A DNA stretch of 64,000 nt, from positions 671,055-735,054 of the forward strand of contig CBDFFU010000006.1 of assembly GCA_965246875.1 (NCBI GenBank), in the 5' to 3' direction. The translations under genes were made by a program, and so were the position numbers. Below are positions 42,319-50,972 of the stretch, in pieces. This DNA comes from DASWYT01 sp965246875 (GTDB lineage Bacteria > Pseudomonadota > Alphaproteobacteria > Micavibrionales > SZUA-601). The notes below the pieces were generated by a model. The model saw only the letters and a list, made by a program, of their open reading frames with translations, was not told the origin of the DNA and did not search any database. The stretch's first letter is position 1; each line of letters starts with the position of its first letter.

Positions 42319-42717
42319 CTATTGTTGAAGATTTAACAATTGATCTTCAGCCGTCATCAGATCACGGCAGATTTTCATAGCGTCATAGTAACGGCCATTA
42401 TCGACAGCGTTTTTGATCAAGGCCAGCGACTCTTTCAAAACTGGCAAACTCACGACCCGTTCCAGATCGCTGCGAAATCCTTCAAACAAGGATTTATACT
42501 GCTCCTGATTTTCGGGGTCGATATACAACATCTGTAATGCAAAATACAAGCGTTTGGACGGCGTGTTCGCATCGTCTTCTTGCATGATGTGTTTTTGGCG
42601 CATGACGCTTGCATTGTTCAACACGATAATTTCGGTGCGCCCATCAGGATTGCCCTCGATCACAGCACCATTGATGATGATACGTTCGCGTGGCTTAAGC
42701 TGGATTTTTAACGGCAT
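42319..42717 (-). CDS. flbT: Flagellin biosynthesis repressor FlbT
   Basis: This is a 132-residue protein of the FlbT family: MPLKIQLKPRERIIINGAVIEG, then VLNNASVMRQKHIMQEDDANTPSKRLYFALQMLYID, a very close family match. FlbT in alphaproteobacteria binds flagellin mRNA and lowers its translation until the hook is made. No other flagellar gene (such as flaF, fliC or a regulator) is near, so this copy is isolated. The ATG at 42717 lacks a strong ribosome site. Confidence 0.9.
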   Translation of the reverse strand: MPLKIQLKPRERIIINGAVIEGNPDGRTEIIVLNNASVMRQKHIMQEDDANTPSKRLYFALQMLYIDPENQEQYKSLFEGFRSDLERVVSLPVLKESLALIKNAVDNGRYYDAMKICRDLMTAEDQLLNLQQ

Positions 42718-42804
42718 AGTGAACTCATTAAAATGTTGAACTGACTCAACGGTTACCCGGCTAAAGTTTACAACCGGTTAAATATAACCATGGGTAAAAC
42801 TTAT

Positions 42805-43386
42805 TTACGCTGCATGTTGCAGCGCCTGCGCCAGTTTGACGATACGCTGGCCCAGATGCAGCGCCTGGTTTTGCTGTTTTTCATCTTTTAGCTGATGCTT
42901 GTCATCAAAGGCGTCATAGCTGCCGCCAATCGACACGATCTCTGGCAACACCATGACCTGCATGCCAAACAAAATCGTGTTCAATTGATACAACCCGCGC
43001 AACCCACCCAGCTTGCCAGGGGATGTTGCCATCAAACCGGCCACTTTGCCTTTGAATTGTTTCAAAGACCCTTCGCCAGCGGTTGGGCGTGACACCCAGT
43101 CAATGCTGTTTTTCAACAATGGCGTGACGGTGCCATTATACTCTGGCGAGGCGATCAGGAACCCCTGATGCGCATCAAAAATCTGTTTCAGTTTTAACAC
43201 GGCATCGGGCAGGCCGCTTTCGGCTTCCAGATCGGCGTCATATAATGGCAGATCATAGTCACGGAGATTGATCGAGGTCAGTTCGCCACCGGCCAACTGG
43301 ACGCCCTGGGTGACGATGTCCAACAGATGATGGTTAGTCGATGCACTGCGACCGCTGCCGTCGAAAGCCAGAATTTTAATGGTCAT
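42805..43386 (-). CDS. NADPH-dependent FMN reductase
   Basis: This is a 193-residue flavodoxin-like protein. The FMN-binding loop is AFDGSGRSASTNHH and the second contact is ASPEYNGTVTPLLKNSIDWVSR, with the strong SPEYN motif. MATSPGKLGGLRG follows. It should reduce FMN or a quinone with NADPH. It lies 82 bases downstream of the TlpA-like gene on the same strand. Confidence 0.88.
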   Translation of the reverse strand: MTIKILAFDGSGRSASTNHHLLDIVTQGVQLAGGELTSINLRDYDLPLYDADLEAESGLPDAVLKLKQIFDAHQGFLIASPEYNGTVTPLLKNSIDWVSRPTAGEGSLKQFKGKVAGLMATSPGKLGGLRGLYQLNTILFGMQVMVLPEIVSIGGSYDAFDDKHQLKDEKQQNQALHLGQRIVKLAQALQHAA

Positions 43387-43468
43387 AAATCACCTTTTGC
43401 ACTGTGTCGTTTGATCAATTTTACTAAGTCCCACTTAACCACGCGTACCTTGAAAAGCAACCCGTACT

Positions 43469-43987
43469 TCAGTGTAATACTGGCAAGACGCTGCGGTCCA
43501 ATAGTTTGGCCGAAACCTGTCCCGGAACGACGCGGCGGATGATTCCGGCTCTATCGATCGCAAACAGGGTTGGCACTCCAACTAATGCGTAACGTGCGGC
43601 GACATCACCGGTATCATCACGGCCAACAGCGGCAAATCTGACGCCAGACCCAAATTGAGCGATTGCCTGTTGCAAGGCTTGCGGGTCATCACGATAAGCT
43701 ATGCCATATAACTGGATGTCATGCTTTTGAGCAAACTGGCTGAGGATAGGCATATCCACCCGGCAAACGCCGCACCAACTGGCCCAAAACACAAGCAAAG
43801 CCGGTTTTTGTATGGTGGCAGACGACAAAAGCAAACCAGACGGCTGAGCATTTTGCAGCGAAAATTCCGGCAGTGGTTTATCAAGTAACGACGACCGATC
43901 CTGTTGACGGTCAGCCGAAATGGTAAAGCCATATAAGCCAATAAAGACAGCTAACAACAGAACGGGCAAAAAACGAATAAAGTTCAT
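43469..43987 (-). CDS. TlpA/CcmG-like periplasmic thiol:disulfide protein
   Basis: This gives 172 residues from the ATG at 43987. A membrane anchor (FLPVLLLAVFIGLYGF) is followed by a thioredoxin domain with active site CGVC in VFWASWCGVCRVDMP. The following LYGIAYRDDPQALQQ and VGVPTLFAIDRAG are CcmG/DsbE features, with the cis-proline after GVP. It would reduce apocytochrome c or another periplasmic partner. None of the other ccm genes is near. An FMN reductase gene follows. Confidence 0.8.
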   Translation of the reverse strand: MNFIRFLPVLLLAVFIGLYGFTISADRQQDRSSLLDKPLPEFSLQNAQPSGLLLSSATIQKPALLVFWASWCGVCRVDMPILSQFAQKHDIQLYGIAYRDDPQALQQAIAQFGSGVRFAAVGRDDTGDVAARYALVGVPTLFAIDRAGIIRRVVPGQVSAKLLDRSVLPVLH

Positions 43988-44075
43988 GTGATACATTCCA
44001 TTTTAATTTATTGTGTTAAAAAATCAAGCATATGCATGTTACTCTTTAACTCATGTCTTGCTTTAACCGTTAGCC

Positions 44076-44104
44076 TTGAAATGGTTTTTAGGATGTATTA
44101 TAAT
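44076..44104 (+). promoter_or_regulatory. Sigma-70-type promoter upstream of acnA
   Basis: TTGAAA (44076-44081), a 17-bp spacer and TATAAT (44099-44104) form a strong promoter. It leaves a leader of about 150 bases before the GTG start. Confidence 0.7.
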
Positions 44105-44258
44105 CCCGTGTATTTCAAAAACTGTAAATTTGAAAAAGCCATGCAGAATGCATAATCTGTTGTGATTAAAGAATTTTCTCGGTTCATAAACGTCTTATTC
44201 ATTCTTCCCTGTAAAGATCAAGTCTACAATTTTAAACAGAAAAATTAAAGAGGATCCC

Positions 44259-46949
44259 GTGACGACACTCGTTGGTCTCAACACCTTGAAAACCCGTAAA
44301 ACATTGACCATTCAAGGTCAAGATATAGCGTATTATTCAATCCGGGAAGCGGAAAAACAAATCGGCAGCGTCAAAAAATTGCCCAAATCATTAAAAGTGC
44401 TATTGGAAAATATGCTGCGTTTTGAGGATGGCAAGAGTGTCAACATCGCGGATGTCCAGGCCATTGCCGACTGGCAAGAGAATAAAACATCGCAACATGA
44501 AATTGCCTACCGTCCGGCACGCGTGCTGATGCAGGATTTTACCGGGGTTCCGGCTGTGGTCGATCTGGCCACAATGCGTGAAGGCATCAAAACTCTTGGC
44601 GGCAAGCCACAGGATGTGAATCCGCTGGTGCCGGTCGATCTGGTCATTGATCATTCGGTTATGGTCGACGCGTTCGGCAGCGACAAGGCGTTTGACATCA
44701 ACGTTGATCTGGAATTTGAGCGCAACAACGAGCGCTATGAATTTTTGAAGTGGGGCCAAAAAGCTTTTCGCAATTTCCGTGTCGTACCACCAGGCACCGG
44801 CATTTGTCATCAGGTCAATCTGGAATATCTGGCCAAAGTCGTCTGGACAGACACCGATAAATCCGGCGAGCTTGTTGCCTATCCCGACACTCTGGTTGGG
44901 ACTGATAGCCACACCACCATGGTCAACGGCATGGCGGTTTTGGGTTGGGGCGTGGGCGGTATCGAAGCTGAGGCCGCAATGCTGGGTCAACCGGTGTCGA
45001 TGGTGATTCCCGAAGTCATCGGCTTCAAACTCTTCGGCCAATTGCCGGAAGGCACGACCGCCACCGATCTGGTTTTAACCGTCACACAAATGCTGCGCAA
45101 AAAAGGTGTCGTTAATAAATTTGTCGAATTTTTTGGTGAAGGTCTTGAGTATCTGACGCTGGAAGACCGTGCGACCCTTGCCAACATGGCACCAGAATAT
45201 GGCGCAACGTGCGGCTTTTTCCCGATTGATGATGAAACGTTGCGTTACTTGCGGTTTACAGGCCGTGAAGACAGTACCATTGCCTTGGTCGAAGCTTATG
45301 CTAAAGAGCAGGGCTTGTGGCGTGAGGAAGATGAAGAGATGGTGTTCACCGACACGCTTGAACTCAATCTGGCCGATGTGCAATCATCGCTGGCCGGACC
45401 AAAACGTCCACAAGATCGCGTCTTTTTGAAAGAGGCCGCTGTCTCGTTTAACAAACACCTGAGTGAAGAGCAGGCGGCTGAAAACCCGACTAATCCAACG
45501 CGCGTCGAAGGTGCGGATTACAGCATTGATCATGGTGATATCGTGATTGCCGCCATTACCAGCTGTACGAATACCTCGAACCCTTTCGCGATGATTGCCG
45601 CCGGTCTTGTCGCCCGCAAAGCGCGCGCCAGAGGGTTGAACCGCAAGCCATGGGTGAAAACATCACTAGCACCCGGGTCGCAAATCGCAACCGAATATTT
45701 CAATGCCGCCGGCCTGACCGAAGATCTGGATGCGTTGGGTTTTTATCTGGTTGGTTACGGTTGCACCACCTGTATTGGCAACTCTGGCCCATTGCCGGAT
45801 AACATTGCCAAAGCCGTTGAAACCGCTGGCTTGAATGTTGTCTCGGTTTTATCAGGCAACCGAAATTTTGAAGGCCGGATTTCGCAACAGGTGAAATCAA
45901 ACTATCTGGCGTCACCGCCGTTGGTTGTGGCCTATGCCATTGCCGGGTCGATGAAAATTGATATTGCCAAAGACCCGCTTGGCAAGGATCAAAACGGCGA
46001 ACCGGTCTATCTCAAAGACATCTGGCCGACATCACAGGAAGTGCGCGACATGATCGCCAAATATCTGACACCAGAGATGTTCCGTGAACGTTATGCTGAT
46101 GTGTTTTTAGGACCGCAGCAATGGCAGGACATCAAGGTCGCGGGCAGTGAAATCTATGACTGGCAAGAGGATTCGACTTATATCCGCAACCCACCATTTT
46201 TCAATCATCTGTCCGACAGCAATACACCCATTGCCAACATTGAAAATGCCAGCATTCTGGCAGTTTTAGGCGATTCGATTACGACAGATCATATTTCACC
46301 CGCTGGTTCGATCAAAAAAGATTCGCCAGCCGGCCGTTACCTGATCGAACACGGTGTCGAACCTGTCATGTTCAACTCATACGGCGCACGCCGTGGCAAC
46401 TATGAAGCCATGGTCCGCGGCACATTCGCCAATATTCGCATTAAAAACGAAATGCTGGAAAATATTGAAGGCGGCTATACGAAATATGTGCCGGCCAACG
46501 AGGAAATGTCGATTTATGATGCGGCCATGAAATATATGACGCACCATACCCCGCTGGTTATTTTTGGTGGCAAGGAATACGGCACTGGCTCGTCACGCGA
46601 CTGGGCAGCCAAAGGCACGTATTTGCTTGGTGTCAAAGCCGTGATCGCGGAAAGCTTTGAACGCATTCACCGTTCAAATCTGATCGGCATGGGCGTGTTG
46701 CCATTGGAATTTATGAATGGCGAATCTCGCAAAACCTTACAAGTGCGTGGGGATGAGACAATCTCAATTCATGGTTTGGCCGATAATTTGAAGCCGCGCA
46801 AAGAGGTGGAATTGATCGTCCATTCCTCTGATGGCACAAAAATGGTGACAAAACTTTTGGTACGGATCGATACTGTTGATGAACTGGAATACCTCAAAGC
46901 CGGCGGTATCTTACACTATGTGCTTAAAGGCATGGCGAAGGTGGCTTAG
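44259..46949 (+). CDS. acnA: Aconitate hydratase A
   Basis: This 896-residue iron-sulfur enzyme of the citric acid cycle interconverts citrate and isocitrate. Cluster ligands are Cys in AITSCTNTSNP (about residue 438) and the pair in GYGCTTCIGNSGP (about 504-507). The swivel domain begins ILAVLGDSITTDHISPAG, and YGTGSSRDWAAKG holds the substrate Arg and Ser. The start is GTG with AGAGGA upstream. A terminator follows the stop. Confidence 0.97.
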   Translation: MTTLVGLNTLKTRKTLTIQGQDIAYYSIREAEKQIGSVKKLPKSLKVLLENMLRFEDGKSVNIADVQAIADWQENKTSQHEIAYRPARVLMQDFTGVPAVVDLATMREGIKTLGGKPQDVNPLVPVDLVIDHSVMVDAFGSDKAFDINVDLEFERNNERYEFLKWGQKAFRNFRVVPPGTGICHQVNLEYLAKVVWTDTDKSGELVAYPDTLVGTDSHTTMVNGMAVLGWGVGGIEAEAAMLGQPVSMVIPEVIGFKLFGQLPEGTTATDLVLTVTQMLRKKGVVNKFVEFFGEGLEYLTLEDRATLANMAPEYGATCGFFPIDDETLRYLRFTGREDSTIALVEAYAKEQGLWREEDEEMVFTDTLELNLADVQSSLAGPKRPQDRVFLKEAAVSFNKHLSEEQAAENPTNPTRVEGADYSIDHGDIVIAAITSCTNTSNPFAMIAAGLVARKARARGLNRKPWVKTSLAPGSQIATEYFNAAGLTEDLDALGFYLVGYGCTTCIGNSGPLPDNIAKAVETAGLNVVSVLSGNRNFEGRISQQVKSNYLASPPLVVAYAIAGSMKIDIAKDPLGKDQNGEPVYLKDIWPTSQEVRDMIAKYLTPEMFRERYADVFLGPQQWQDIKVAGSEIYDWQEDSTYIRNPPFFNHLSDSNTPIANIENASILAVLGDSITTDHISPAGSIKKDSPAGRYLIEHGVEPVMFNSYGARRGNYEAMVRGTFANIRIKNEMLENIEGGYTKYVPANEEMSIYDAAMKYMTHHTPLVIFGGKEYGTGSSRDWAAKGTYLLGVKAVIAESFERIHRSNLIGMGVLPLEFMNGESRKTLQVRGDETISIHGLADNLKPRKEVELIVHSSDGTKMVTKLLVRIDTVDELEYLKAGGILHYVLKGMAKVA

Positions 46950-46968
46950 ATTATTCAAGTGAAAATAA

Positions 46969-46995
46969 AAAGGCCCCGCGTGGGGCCTTGTTTGT
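46969..46995. terminator. Rho-independent terminator after acnA
   Basis: The stem AAGGCCCC-gcg-TGGGGCCTT is followed by TTT. It lies between acnA and the convergent gene that ends at 46997, so it may work both ways. Confidence 0.88.
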
Positions 46996-46996
46996 A

Positions 46997-47746
46997 TTAC
47001 ATGGTCAAAGCACGGCGATAAATTTTTGTGCGTTCTTCCTGAAAATGCGCCGCTGCTGCCATGGCATGGTCTAATTTATCTGCTGGAACTTTTTGGCCGA
47101 TTGTTTTGGTAATCATTTCGCCATGCCCATCATCGCCGCCATCAACGGCAACATGAATAGAGAGAAAGCGGCGGTATAGATCGTATTTTGGGTTATCCGG
47201 CAGATGTGCGATAATGGCATTTGACGATGTGCCAGGCAGACTTTCGCGCATGGCAATGGTGACTAGACACGCATCCGGGTCTTTGTAAACCTTTTGCTGA
47301 TGTAAAATCAGATCCTGTACATCCGGTTTCAAACCGGTGACATCCTGTCCATTCGTCGCATAAAACGTGCGAATGCCGGAGATGTCAACATTAGCTGCAT
47401 CTGCGGCGGCACAGATAAAATCGAAATGCGATTTGACTTCTTTTTTTTCAGGCGCGATGTTGTCGGTAGCACATTCGTCTTTAACTAGATCGAGCAACGT
47501 ACCGAAATAAGATTTGTCATCTGACGGATTTTGGAATTGCACCGCAAGTTCATGATGCAACGCTTTCAGTGCCATATCGCGAAAATCGTAAGCGAATAAA
47601 ACAGCGAGATACAATGCATTGTCAGCAACAGCTGGATTCTTGACATTCTCAAACGGCAGACTGCTGTATTCTTGTGTTGCCTGTGTAACGCGCGGATAGT
47701 TTGAGAATACGGTGTGTGGGGAAACTGTGTGTGGCGACGTGACCAT
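46997..47746 (-). CDS. Hypothetical helical protein, possibly heme-oxygenase-like fold
   Basis: This is a 249-residue, mostly helical protein. The N-terminus has a repeated SPHTV. The pattern ALKALHHELAVQ near residue 65, a central HFDFICAAADAANVD, and late RRFLSIHVAVDGGDDGHGEM carry His and Glu residues spaced like those of heme-oxygenase-fold or diiron proteins. This is only a suggestion. The cofactor and role are unknown. GAGAGA lies a few bases before the ATG. Confidence 0.6.
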   Translation of the reverse strand: MVTSPHTVSPHTVFSNYPRVTQATQEYSSLPFENVKNPAVADNALYLAVLFAYDFRDMALKALHHELAVQFQNPSDDKSYFGTLLDLVKDECATDNIAPEKKEVKSHFDFICAAADAANVDISGIRTFYATNGQDVTGLKPDVQDLILHQQKVYKDPDACLVTIAMRESLPGTSSNAIIAHLPDNPKYDLYRRFLSIHVAVDGGDDGHGEMITKTIGQKVPADKLDHAMAAAAHFQEERTKIYRRALTM

Positions 47747-48005
47747 GGTAATCTCTCAATGCAAATATATGAAAACCCTTGACCCGATAAGGGCCAAAAT
47801 AAAATATTAAATTGTAAAGTCGGAGTGAGATGATGCTGGGCTTAGGCCCAAAAATACCAATAACCAAATGCACTGCGTTTAACAGCAGCAAGAGCGAGGC
47901 TCTTGGCAATACTTTGTTTCAACAGGCTGGATTGTGTCATCATCTGATTCAAAATTATAACGGAAATGAAATTCTGTCAATAAGTTTTTTTATCAGCAAA
48001 CTGAG

Positions 48006-48039
48006 ATCCCAGACAATTGCCTTTGGCAATTTGTGGGAT
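48006..48039. repeat. Long imperfect palindrome next to parS
   Basis: ATCCCAGACAATTGCC faces GGCAATTTGTGGGAT across a three-base loop, with one bulged base and one mismatch region. It resembles dispersed intergenic palindromes. No second copy was seen in this window. Confidence 0.55.
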
Positions 48040-48077
48040 GACGATAAGGGCTAGATTGATGTAATTGATGTCAGCGA

Positions 48078-48099
48078 AAATGTTTCACGTGAAACATTT
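48078..48099. other. parS: parS centromere site (ParB-binding palindrome)
   Basis: TGTTTCACGTGAAACA at 48081-48096 is the consensus chromosomal parS sequence. The palindrome extends perfectly by three A/T pairs on each side, 22 bp in all. It lies outside any gene, between a hypothetical gene and the phosphomannomutase. I found no other match to the full 16-base core in the window. Confidence 0.93.
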
Positions 48100-48170
48100 G
48101 CCCTTTTAACCAAGGAAATCAATGTGTTATAGGATTATATTCCTAAAATATATTTGATCAATAACCCTGT

Positions 48171-49604
48171 TTAATGGCTGGCCGTTGCGTTCAACAGATC
48201 ATCCGGCATTGGCACATTGGCACTCCGCAAGGCATCCTGCAAGTCAGCGAATAAGGCATCACGTGCATTGGCACTGAGTCCTTCAACCCTGGCAGTGAGG
48301 GCGTTTTGTGTGTTTGACGCGCGTAACAGCCACCAGCCGGTTGGCGTGTTCAGGCGAATGCCGTCGATATCGACCACCATATTGCCATCACCGGTTTTCG
48401 CACGGGCATACGCGCCGACCCGGTCGACCATGGCAAATTTGTCTTCGTCTGGCACTTCAAAACGCATTTCATTGGTTGTGAACGTTTCCGGAAATAGTGT
48501 TTGCAATTCGGCGAGGGCGCCATATTGATTGATGACGTTTAGCAAACGCACCGCGCAATACAAGGCGTCGTCATGACCGTAAAAACCGTCTTTGAAAAAG
48601 ATGTGGCCACTTAACTCACCACCCAGTGCGGCACCGATTTCTTTCATCTTGGCTTTGACCAGGGAATGCCCAGCCTTCCAGATAACAGGTTCACCGCCGT
48701 ATTGGATAATCATGTTGCTGGTGTTCAAGCCACATTTCACGTCGATGACGATCTTGCTGCCCGGCACGCGCTCCAGAATTTCGCGGGCATACAATCCGGT
48801 CAGTTGATCCGGCCACATGACATGGCCATTGCAGTCCACGGCACCCAACCGGTCGCCATCACCATCAAAGGCAATACCCAGATCACAATGTTGTTCCTTG
48901 ACCACGCGTTTCAGGTCCTCCAGATTTTTTTCAACCTGTGGATCGGGATGATGGTTGGGAAAATCGCCATCGACTTTGTCGAACAGTAAAATATGCTCGC
49001 CGGGCAGACGATCCGTAAAATCTTTCAACACTTGGCCGACAATCCCATTACCGGCATCCCAGACAATCTTCATCGGCTTTTTGCCGTGGGACAGATAGTC
49101 GCGGGTCAAACGTTCCAGATAGACATCATAGAGTTTGACGTTTTCAACAGTGCATTTGTCTTCTGCTGTTTCGACATCACCAGCCTTCGCCATCACGCCT
49201 AAGCCACGGATCATGTCACCAAACACCGGGCCGCTTTTCAGCATCATTTTGATGCCGTTGTGATCCGGCGGGTTGTGCGAACCGGTGATGGCAATCGCGC
49301 CATCCAGACCACGCTCATAAACAGCAAAATACACCAACGGTGTTGGCGCCAGGCCATAATTTTCAACATTAATACCGGCGTCATTCAAACCTTTGATGAG
49401 CGCCTCAGCAAAACGGGGTGAGGAATGACGGCCGTCAAAACAGACGCCGGCTTTGGTGCCGCCATCGCGTTTAATGATGCTGCCAAATGTGCGGCCTACA
49501 GCATAGGCATCTTCGGCAAACAGGGTTTTATCGACCACACCGCGCACATCATATTCGCGTAAAATGGTCGGATTAAAATTGTGCGTGAATTGGGTCATGG
49601 TCAT
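48171..49604 (-). CDS. Phosphomannomutase/phosphoglucomutase
   Basis: This is a 477-residue four-domain phosphohexomutase. The phosphoserine loop is AITGSHNPPDHNG, the metal loop is FDGDGDRLG, the sugar loop includes GGELSGHIFFKDG, and the phosphate loop lies near RASNTQNALTARVEG. It converts mannose-6-P and mannose-1-P (or glucose forms), feeding GDP-mannose or UDP-glucose. It overlaps the upstream UDP-glucose dehydrogenase stop by four bases, so they form one operon with mipZ. Confidence 0.92.
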   Translation of the reverse strand: MTMTQFTHNFNPTILREYDVRGVVDKTLFAEDAYAVGRTFGSIIKRDGGTKAGVCFDGRHSSPRFAEALIKGLNDAGINVENYGLAPTPLVYFAVYERGLDGAIAITGSHNPPDHNGIKMMLKSGPVFGDMIRGLGVMAKAGDVETAEDKCTVENVKLYDVYLERLTRDYLSHGKKPMKIVWDAGNGIVGQVLKDFTDRLPGEHILLFDKVDGDFPNHHPDPQVEKNLEDLKRVVKEQHCDLGIAFDGDGDRLGAVDCNGHVMWPDQLTGLYAREILERVPGSKIVIDVKCGLNTSNMIIQYGGEPVIWKAGHSLVKAKMKEIGAALGGELSGHIFFKDGFYGHDDALYCAVRLLNVINQYGALAELQTLFPETFTTNEMRFEVPDEDKFAMVDRVGAYARAKTGDGNMVVDIDGIRLNTPTGWWLLRASNTQNALTARVEGLSANARDALFADLQDALRSANVPMPDDLLNATASH

Positions 49605-50971
49605 TTCTTTTTGAGTTGCGATACGAGCAGCGGACGGCGCCCGATCGGGTGGTAATCAAAACCGGCCTGCATGGCATTTTTGCCATCCAGAACATTGCGC
49701 AAATCGACAAGGATGGGTGAGCGCATTGTCTTGGCGGCTTGCATTAAATCCAGCATGCGAAACTCTGGCCATTCTGTTGCAATCACCAGTGCATCACTGT
49801 CGCGGATGATATGGGTCGGATTGTCGCCATAGACAACCCCGTCAGGCAACAACAATTTTGCCGCCTCAATCGCCGCCGGATCATAGGCTTTGACCATAGC
49901 ACCCAGAGTCATGAGGGCCGGAATAATATCCAACGTCACACTGTCACGCATATCATCAGTATGCGCTTTAAATGCCAGGCCTAAAATCGCGATGGTTTTG
50001 CCGCTCACAGACCCGCCGCAGGCTGCAACAATCCGGTCGGTCATAGACTGTTTGCGCTGATCATTCGTCTCGATCACCGTTTCGACGATCGTAAGAATAG
50101 TATCATATTCACGTCCCGTATGCGCCATGGCGCGCGTGTCTTTCGGGAAACATGAGCCGCCATAGCCGGGACCAGCCTGCAAAAATTTCGGCCCAATCCG
50201 GCTGTCCAGACCCATGCCCAGTGCGACCGTATCGACATCGGCACCAATCTGTTCACACAAATTTGCCAGCTCATTGATAAAGGTGATTTTCGTCGCTAGA
50301 AATGCGTTGGCCGCATATTTAATTAGTTCTGCACTCTCCGGTGTTGTCCACACCATGGCGACATTGCGATTGATCAATGGCAAATAAAGTTGGTGCATTA
50401 CAGCCTTGGCGCGGTCCGTACGGATACCGCACACAATACGATCCGGCTGCAGAAAATCGTCGATCGCCGCACCTTCACGCAAAAATTCCGGGTTGGAGCA
50501 TATATCAAACTGCGCGTTGGCATTCGTGTCGCGAATGGTTTTTTCAATTGTCGCACTGGTGGTCACTGGCACAGTCGATTTGGTGACGATGACTTTGTAA
50601 TCATCCAATAATGGCGCCAGTTGCTTGGCAACTGCATAGACCGCTGTTAAATCTGCGCTGACGCCATCAGGCGCGGTGGGGGTGCCAACGGCAATAAAAA
50701 TGGCTTGGCTGTGGGGGACAGAGCTTTTTAGATCGGTGGTGAAATGCAACCGTTTCGCCAGCACGTTTTCCGCGACCAGTTTATCAAGACCCGGTTCATA
50801 AATCGGAATTTTGCCGTTCTGCAGGTCGGCGATTTTTTGTGGGTTCGTATCAACGCAGGTGACATGATGACCCAGCGATGCGAAACAGGTGCCACTCACC
50901 AGCCCTACATACCCTGTACCGATCACGGTAATCGAGAGGGCATTCAAAGGCAGTGCATCATAGGAAGACAT
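49601..50971 (-). CDS. ugd: UDP-glucose 6-dehydrogenase
   Basis: This 456-residue enzyme oxidises UDP-glucose to UDP-glucuronate with two NAD. The N-terminal NAD fold is VIGTGYVGLVSGTCFASLG, the catalytic Cys is in GPGYGGSCFPKDTRAM, and IAVGTPTAPDG and NPEFLREGAAIDDF are further family motifs. The C-terminal UDP-binding half is complete (GLAFKAHTDDMRDSV). It supplies uronic acid for surface glycans. It lies one base from mipZ and overlaps the phosphomannomutase. Confidence 0.95.
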   Translation of the reverse strand: MSSYDALPLNALSITVIGTGYVGLVSGTCFASLGHHVTCVDTNPQKIADLQNGKIPIYEPGLDKLVAENVLAKRLHFTTDLKSSVPHSQAIFIAVGTPTAPDGVSADLTAVYAVAKQLAPLLDDYKVIVTKSTVPVTTSATIEKTIRDTNANAQFDICSNPEFLREGAAIDDFLQPDRIVCGIRTDRAKAVMHQLYLPLINRNVAMVWTTPESAELIKYAANAFLATKITFINELANLCEQIGADVDTVALGMGLDSRIGPKFLQAGPGYGGSCFPKDTRAMAHTGREYDTILTIVETVIETNDQRKQSMTDRIVAACGGSVSGKTIAILGLAFKAHTDDMRDSVTLDIIPALMTLGAMVKAYDPAAIEAAKLLLPDGVVYGDNPTHIIRDSDALVIATEWPEFRMLDLMQAAKTMRSPILVDLRNVLDGKNAMQAGFDYHPIGRRPLLVSQLKKK

Positions 50972-50972
50972 G

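Larger units (their letters stand above)
47747..48170. other. Structured intergenic region containing parS
   Basis: In these 424 bp no gene is convincing. A short plus-strand ORF at 47830-48054 has no ribosome site and an unnatural sequence. It holds three palindromes: a perfect hairpin CAAGAGC-gag-GCTCTTG (47889-47905), a long imperfect hairpin (48006-48039) and the parS palindrome (48078-48099). Confidence 0.6.

Noticed and set aside
47830..48054. 74-residue plus-strand ORF in the parS intergenic region
   Set aside because: No ribosome site and no protein-like pattern; it runs through the two hairpins.
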